Part shown: piece after piece, positions 62,330-64,000 of the stretch | Layout: each line of letters starts with the position of its first letter | Position numbering within the stretch: position 1 is the stretch's first letter | Assembly (NCBI RefSeq): GCF_020886115.1 | Contig: NZ_AP025185.1 | Coordinates: forward strand, 186,001-250,000 | DNA length: 64,000 nucleotides | Direction: 5' to 3' | DNA from: Flavobacterium ammonificans | Lineage (GTDB): Bacteria > Bacteroidota > Bacteroidia > Flavobacteriales > Flavobacteriaceae | Made by a program: the position numbers and the translations under genes | Notes under the pieces: model-generated | The model's input: only the letters and a program-made list of their open reading frames with translations | Databases searched by the model: none | What the model was told of the DNA's origin: nothing

Positions 62330-62680
62330 TTAAAAATTCCATTTAATTGTAGAATTTTTAAATATTTCATAAATATAATCTCCTTCTGTTAAAAGAATAA
62401 AGAGTAGGTAAATTACTAAAAAAACAACTGGGTAAACTACCGAATTTCTTAACCAACTTGTCTCGCCTTCAATATGCATAAAAGCCCATACAATATAATA
62501 TGCTTTAAAAATTGTTAATGCATAGAATATCCAGTTCAATAAATTCATTCCTAAAACATTATTCATAAAAAGTGAATCTGGTTTTAGTATCCCTAAAATT
62601 ACTTCAACTATAGTTACAAGTGAAAGAATTCCGAAAACTTTCCAAATTCTAGCTGTATTTGATACGTGATCGTGTGACAT
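62330..62680 (-). CDS. Cytochrome c oxidase subunit IV-type protein
   Basis: A 116-residue membrane protein with three hydrophobic helices (KVFGILSLVTIVEVILGILK; LNWIFYALTIFKAYYIVWAF; VVYPVVFLVIYLLFILLTEG). The segment KAYYIVWAFMHIEGETS is typical of the bacterial COX4/CtaF family, a small assembly or structural subunit of caa3-type oxidases. It lies 18 bases after subunit III. Confidence 0.9.
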   Translation of the reverse strand: MSHDHVSNTARIWKVFGILSLVTIVEVILGILKPDSLFMNNVLGMNLLNWIFYALTIFKAYYIVWAFMHIEGETSWLRNSVVYPVVFLVIYLLFILLTEGDYIYEIFKNSTIKWNF

Positions 62681-62698
62681 TGTTATTGTTATTAAAAA

Positions 62699-63676
62699 TT
62701 AAACAAGGTAAAATACTGTAAATACAAACACCCAAACTAAATCAACAAAGTGCCAATATAAACCTACTTTCTCTACCATTTCGTAACTTTTTCTCTTTTC
62801 ATAAGTTCCTAATAAAACATTAAAAAAGATAATAATGTTAATTATAACTCCAGAAAATACGTGGAAACCGTGGAAACCAGTAATGAAAAAGAAGAAATCA
62901 GCAAATAACTTACTTCCATATTCATTACGAATAAGGTTAGCTCCTTCCACTACATAAGTAGCATCTTTAAGTCTAGCTATAGATTCTTGACGTGATAAAA
63001 CTTCTTTCTTTTTTTCTTTTGTAATAGTCTCCGTTCTAATCAATAAATCTGGATGAGCTTCAAAACCAGCTTGAACTTCAGCCACAGAATAAGTAGGCAA
63101 TGTAGGCTCTTCCATAAACCATTTGGCTTTGTTTCTAGTTAATTGCTCTCTTTCTTCAGGAAGTGTAACGGCAAAATCTGCTAAAGCAACTCTATGCCCA
63201 TCTTTATCCACAAATTGAAGAATACTTCCTCCTTTAGTTTCAACTGCACCGTATTCACCTTTGATAAAATTTTTCCATTCCCAAGCTTGAGAACCAACGA
63301 AAATTAAACCTCCAATAATGGTAAGAAACATATAAATTGTCACTTTCTTTTTGTTCAATTGATGTCCAGCATCTACGGCCAAAACCATTGTAACAGAAGA
63401 AAATATTAAAATGAACGTCATTAACGCAACATAATACATTGGAGCAGTAACTCCATGTAAAAAAGGAAAGTGTGTAAACACCTCATCAGCCAAAGGCCAT
63501 GTTTCTATAAACTTAAATCTTGAAAAACCATAAGCTGCTAAAAATCCAGAGAAAGTCAAGGCATCTGATACGATAAAAAACCACATCATTAATTTACCAT
63601 AACTTGCTCCCATTGGCTCATTTCCGCCTCCCCAAGTTTTTTCTTCACTGTTTGCAGTAGTAACTGTCGCTCCCAT
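62699..63676 (-). CDS. Cytochrome c oxidase subunit III with long extramembrane insert
   Basis: A 325-residue subunit of the proton-pumping heme-copper oxidase. Family segments: KLMMWFFIVSDALTFSGFLA, YYVALMTFILIFSSVTMVLA, SQAWEWKNFIKGEYGAVE, FFFFITGFHGFHVFSGVIIN and VGLYWHFVDLVWVFVFTVFY (last helix). Between ~140 and ~255 there is a hydrophilic insert (LPEEREQLTRNKAKW, TEWS-less, rich in E/K/R) that most subunit III proteins lack, placed between transmembrane helices. It stands beside another, shorter subunit III gene. Confidence 0.93.
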   Translation of the reverse strand: MGATVTTANSEEKTWGGGNEPMGASYGKLMMWFFIVSDALTFSGFLAAYGFSRFKFIETWPLADEVFTHFPFLHGVTAPMYYVALMTFILIFSSVTMVLAVDAGHQLNKKKVTIYMFLTIIGGLIFVGSQAWEWKNFIKGEYGAVETKGGSILQFVDKDGHRVALADFAVTLPEEREQLTRNKAKWFMEEPTLPTYSVAEVQAGFEAHPDLLIRTETITKEKKKEVLSRQESIARLKDATYVVEGANLIRNEYGSKLFADFFFFITGFHGFHVFSGVIINIIIFFNVLLGTYEKRKSYEMVEKVGLYWHFVDLVWVFVFTVFYLV

Positions 63677-63719
63677 AAAAGTTAATTCGTTAAAAAGTTT
63701 TCAAATTTACGTTTTTTTC

Positions 63720-64000
63720 TTATTTAAAGAAAAATAAAAATAAAAATAAATAAACCCACAGAACATCAAGAAAGTGCCAATACATCGCACCTAGTTCAAT
63801 TCCAATAGTTTGAGTTGAATTGTATTTTTGTTTAAAATGATTATAAATTATAATTAAAAGTGAAATAATCCCTCCAGCCAAGTGCAACAAATGGACTAAA
63901 GTTACTATGTAAAGGAAAGTTGTAGTTATTGAACTAGCTTGTCCAGTAAAATAATAACCCTCAGCAATAATTTGATTAAATCCCAAAAACTGAAGTCCCA
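63720..64000 (-). CDS. Second cytochrome c oxidase subunit III, 5' truncated by window
   Basis: The visible minus-strand frame runs off the window end, reading LQFLGFNQIIAEGYYFTGQA upstream of a fortuitous TTG at 63986. Helices: FLYIVTLVHLLHLAGGIISL and IELGAMYWHFLDVLWVYLFL, ending in FLFLFFFK. The YWHFLDVLWVYLF motif is diagnostic of heme-copper oxidase subunit III. It is 43 bases upstream of the longer subunit III gene, an arrangement of two subunit III genes in tandem that I recall from other flavobacteria. Confidence 0.88.
   Translation of the reverse strand, partial: GLQFLGFNQIIAEGYYFTGQASSITTTFLYIVTLVHLLHLAGGIISLLIIIYNHFKQKYNSTQTIGIELGAMYWHFLDVLWVYLFLFLFFFK

Noticed and set aside
1..64000. 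CRISPR array, rRNA operon, riboswitch, integrase or insertion sequence
   Set aside because: No regularly spaced repeats, conserved rRNA or riboswitch cores, or transposase/integrase frames were seen.

Overview
The window is a 64 kb stretch of AT-rich chromosome from a member of the Flavobacteriaceae, most likely Flavobacterium or a close relative. Four things point there: promoters with the Bacteroidota -7 box TAnnTTTG, type IX secretion/gliding genes (T9SS plug protein, PorP/SprF, a type-B sorted lectin protein), a caa3-type oxidase cluster with tandem subunit III genes, and intergenic repeats of types I associate with flavobacterial genomes. Nearly all of it is core genome. I see no prophage, transposase, rRNA, CRISPR array or classical defence island, and no stretch over 300 bases lacks a gene.

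Layout. 1-5.8 kb: the tail of a TolC-like gene, map, a GxxExxY cassette between inverted repeats, a methyltransferase and an M16 peptidase. 5.9-12.7 kb: T9SS plug, apaG, pruA, rsmG, a desaturase and an aminotransferase. 12.9-18.7 kb: a U32 protein, a YefM/YoeB toxin-antitoxin pair, DUF6370, pirin, fabD, an M23 protein, and a second toxin-antitoxin pair whose toxin is frameshifted. 18.8-22.7 kb: galE, a sugar aminotransferase, kdtA, a tiny repeat-bearing lipoprotein. 22.8-27.3 kb: DUF1508, tRNA-Leu(UAA), tRNA-Gly(GCC), mutS, DUF1573, a TrmH-type methyltransferase. 27.4-36.4 kb: T9SS-secreted lectin, folK-deoxynucleoside kinase fusion, sppA, DUF2797, GH3, serB. 36.5-42.1 kb (minus strand): clpX, clpP, tig, a small membrane protein, an alpha/beta hydrolase, pdxJ. 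42.2-50.6 kb (plus strand): CBS, nadK, DUF6089, uppS, bamA, two Skp-like genes, murI, a cell-envelope cluster. 50.6-60.1 kb: gamma-carbonic anhydrase, PorP/SprF, Nfu, DUF255, tsaB with an efflux adaptor and TolC, DUF4403. 60.1-64 kb (minus strand): the cytochrome c oxidase accessory and subunit cluster, running off the window end.

How the genes work together. The bamA region couples undecaprenyl lipid synthesis (uppS), outer-membrane protein insertion (bamA), periplasmic chaperones (two OmpH/Skp) and peptidoglycan precursor supply (murI). The tig-clpP-clpX run combines nascent-chain folding with regulated proteolysis. The oxidase cluster carries two subunit III genes, subunit IV, a SCO copper chaperone, a cysteine-free SCO-like relative and a DUF420 assembly-type protein.

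The items most worth a second look are the toxin disrupted at a seven-base homopolymer (18195-18517), the GxxExxY cassette flanked by inverted repeats, a palindromic element that supplies the clpP stop codon, a hairpin overlapping the tig promoter, the cysteine-free SCO paralogue, and the HPPK-deoxynucleoside kinase fusion. I did not find a convincing large undescribed system.
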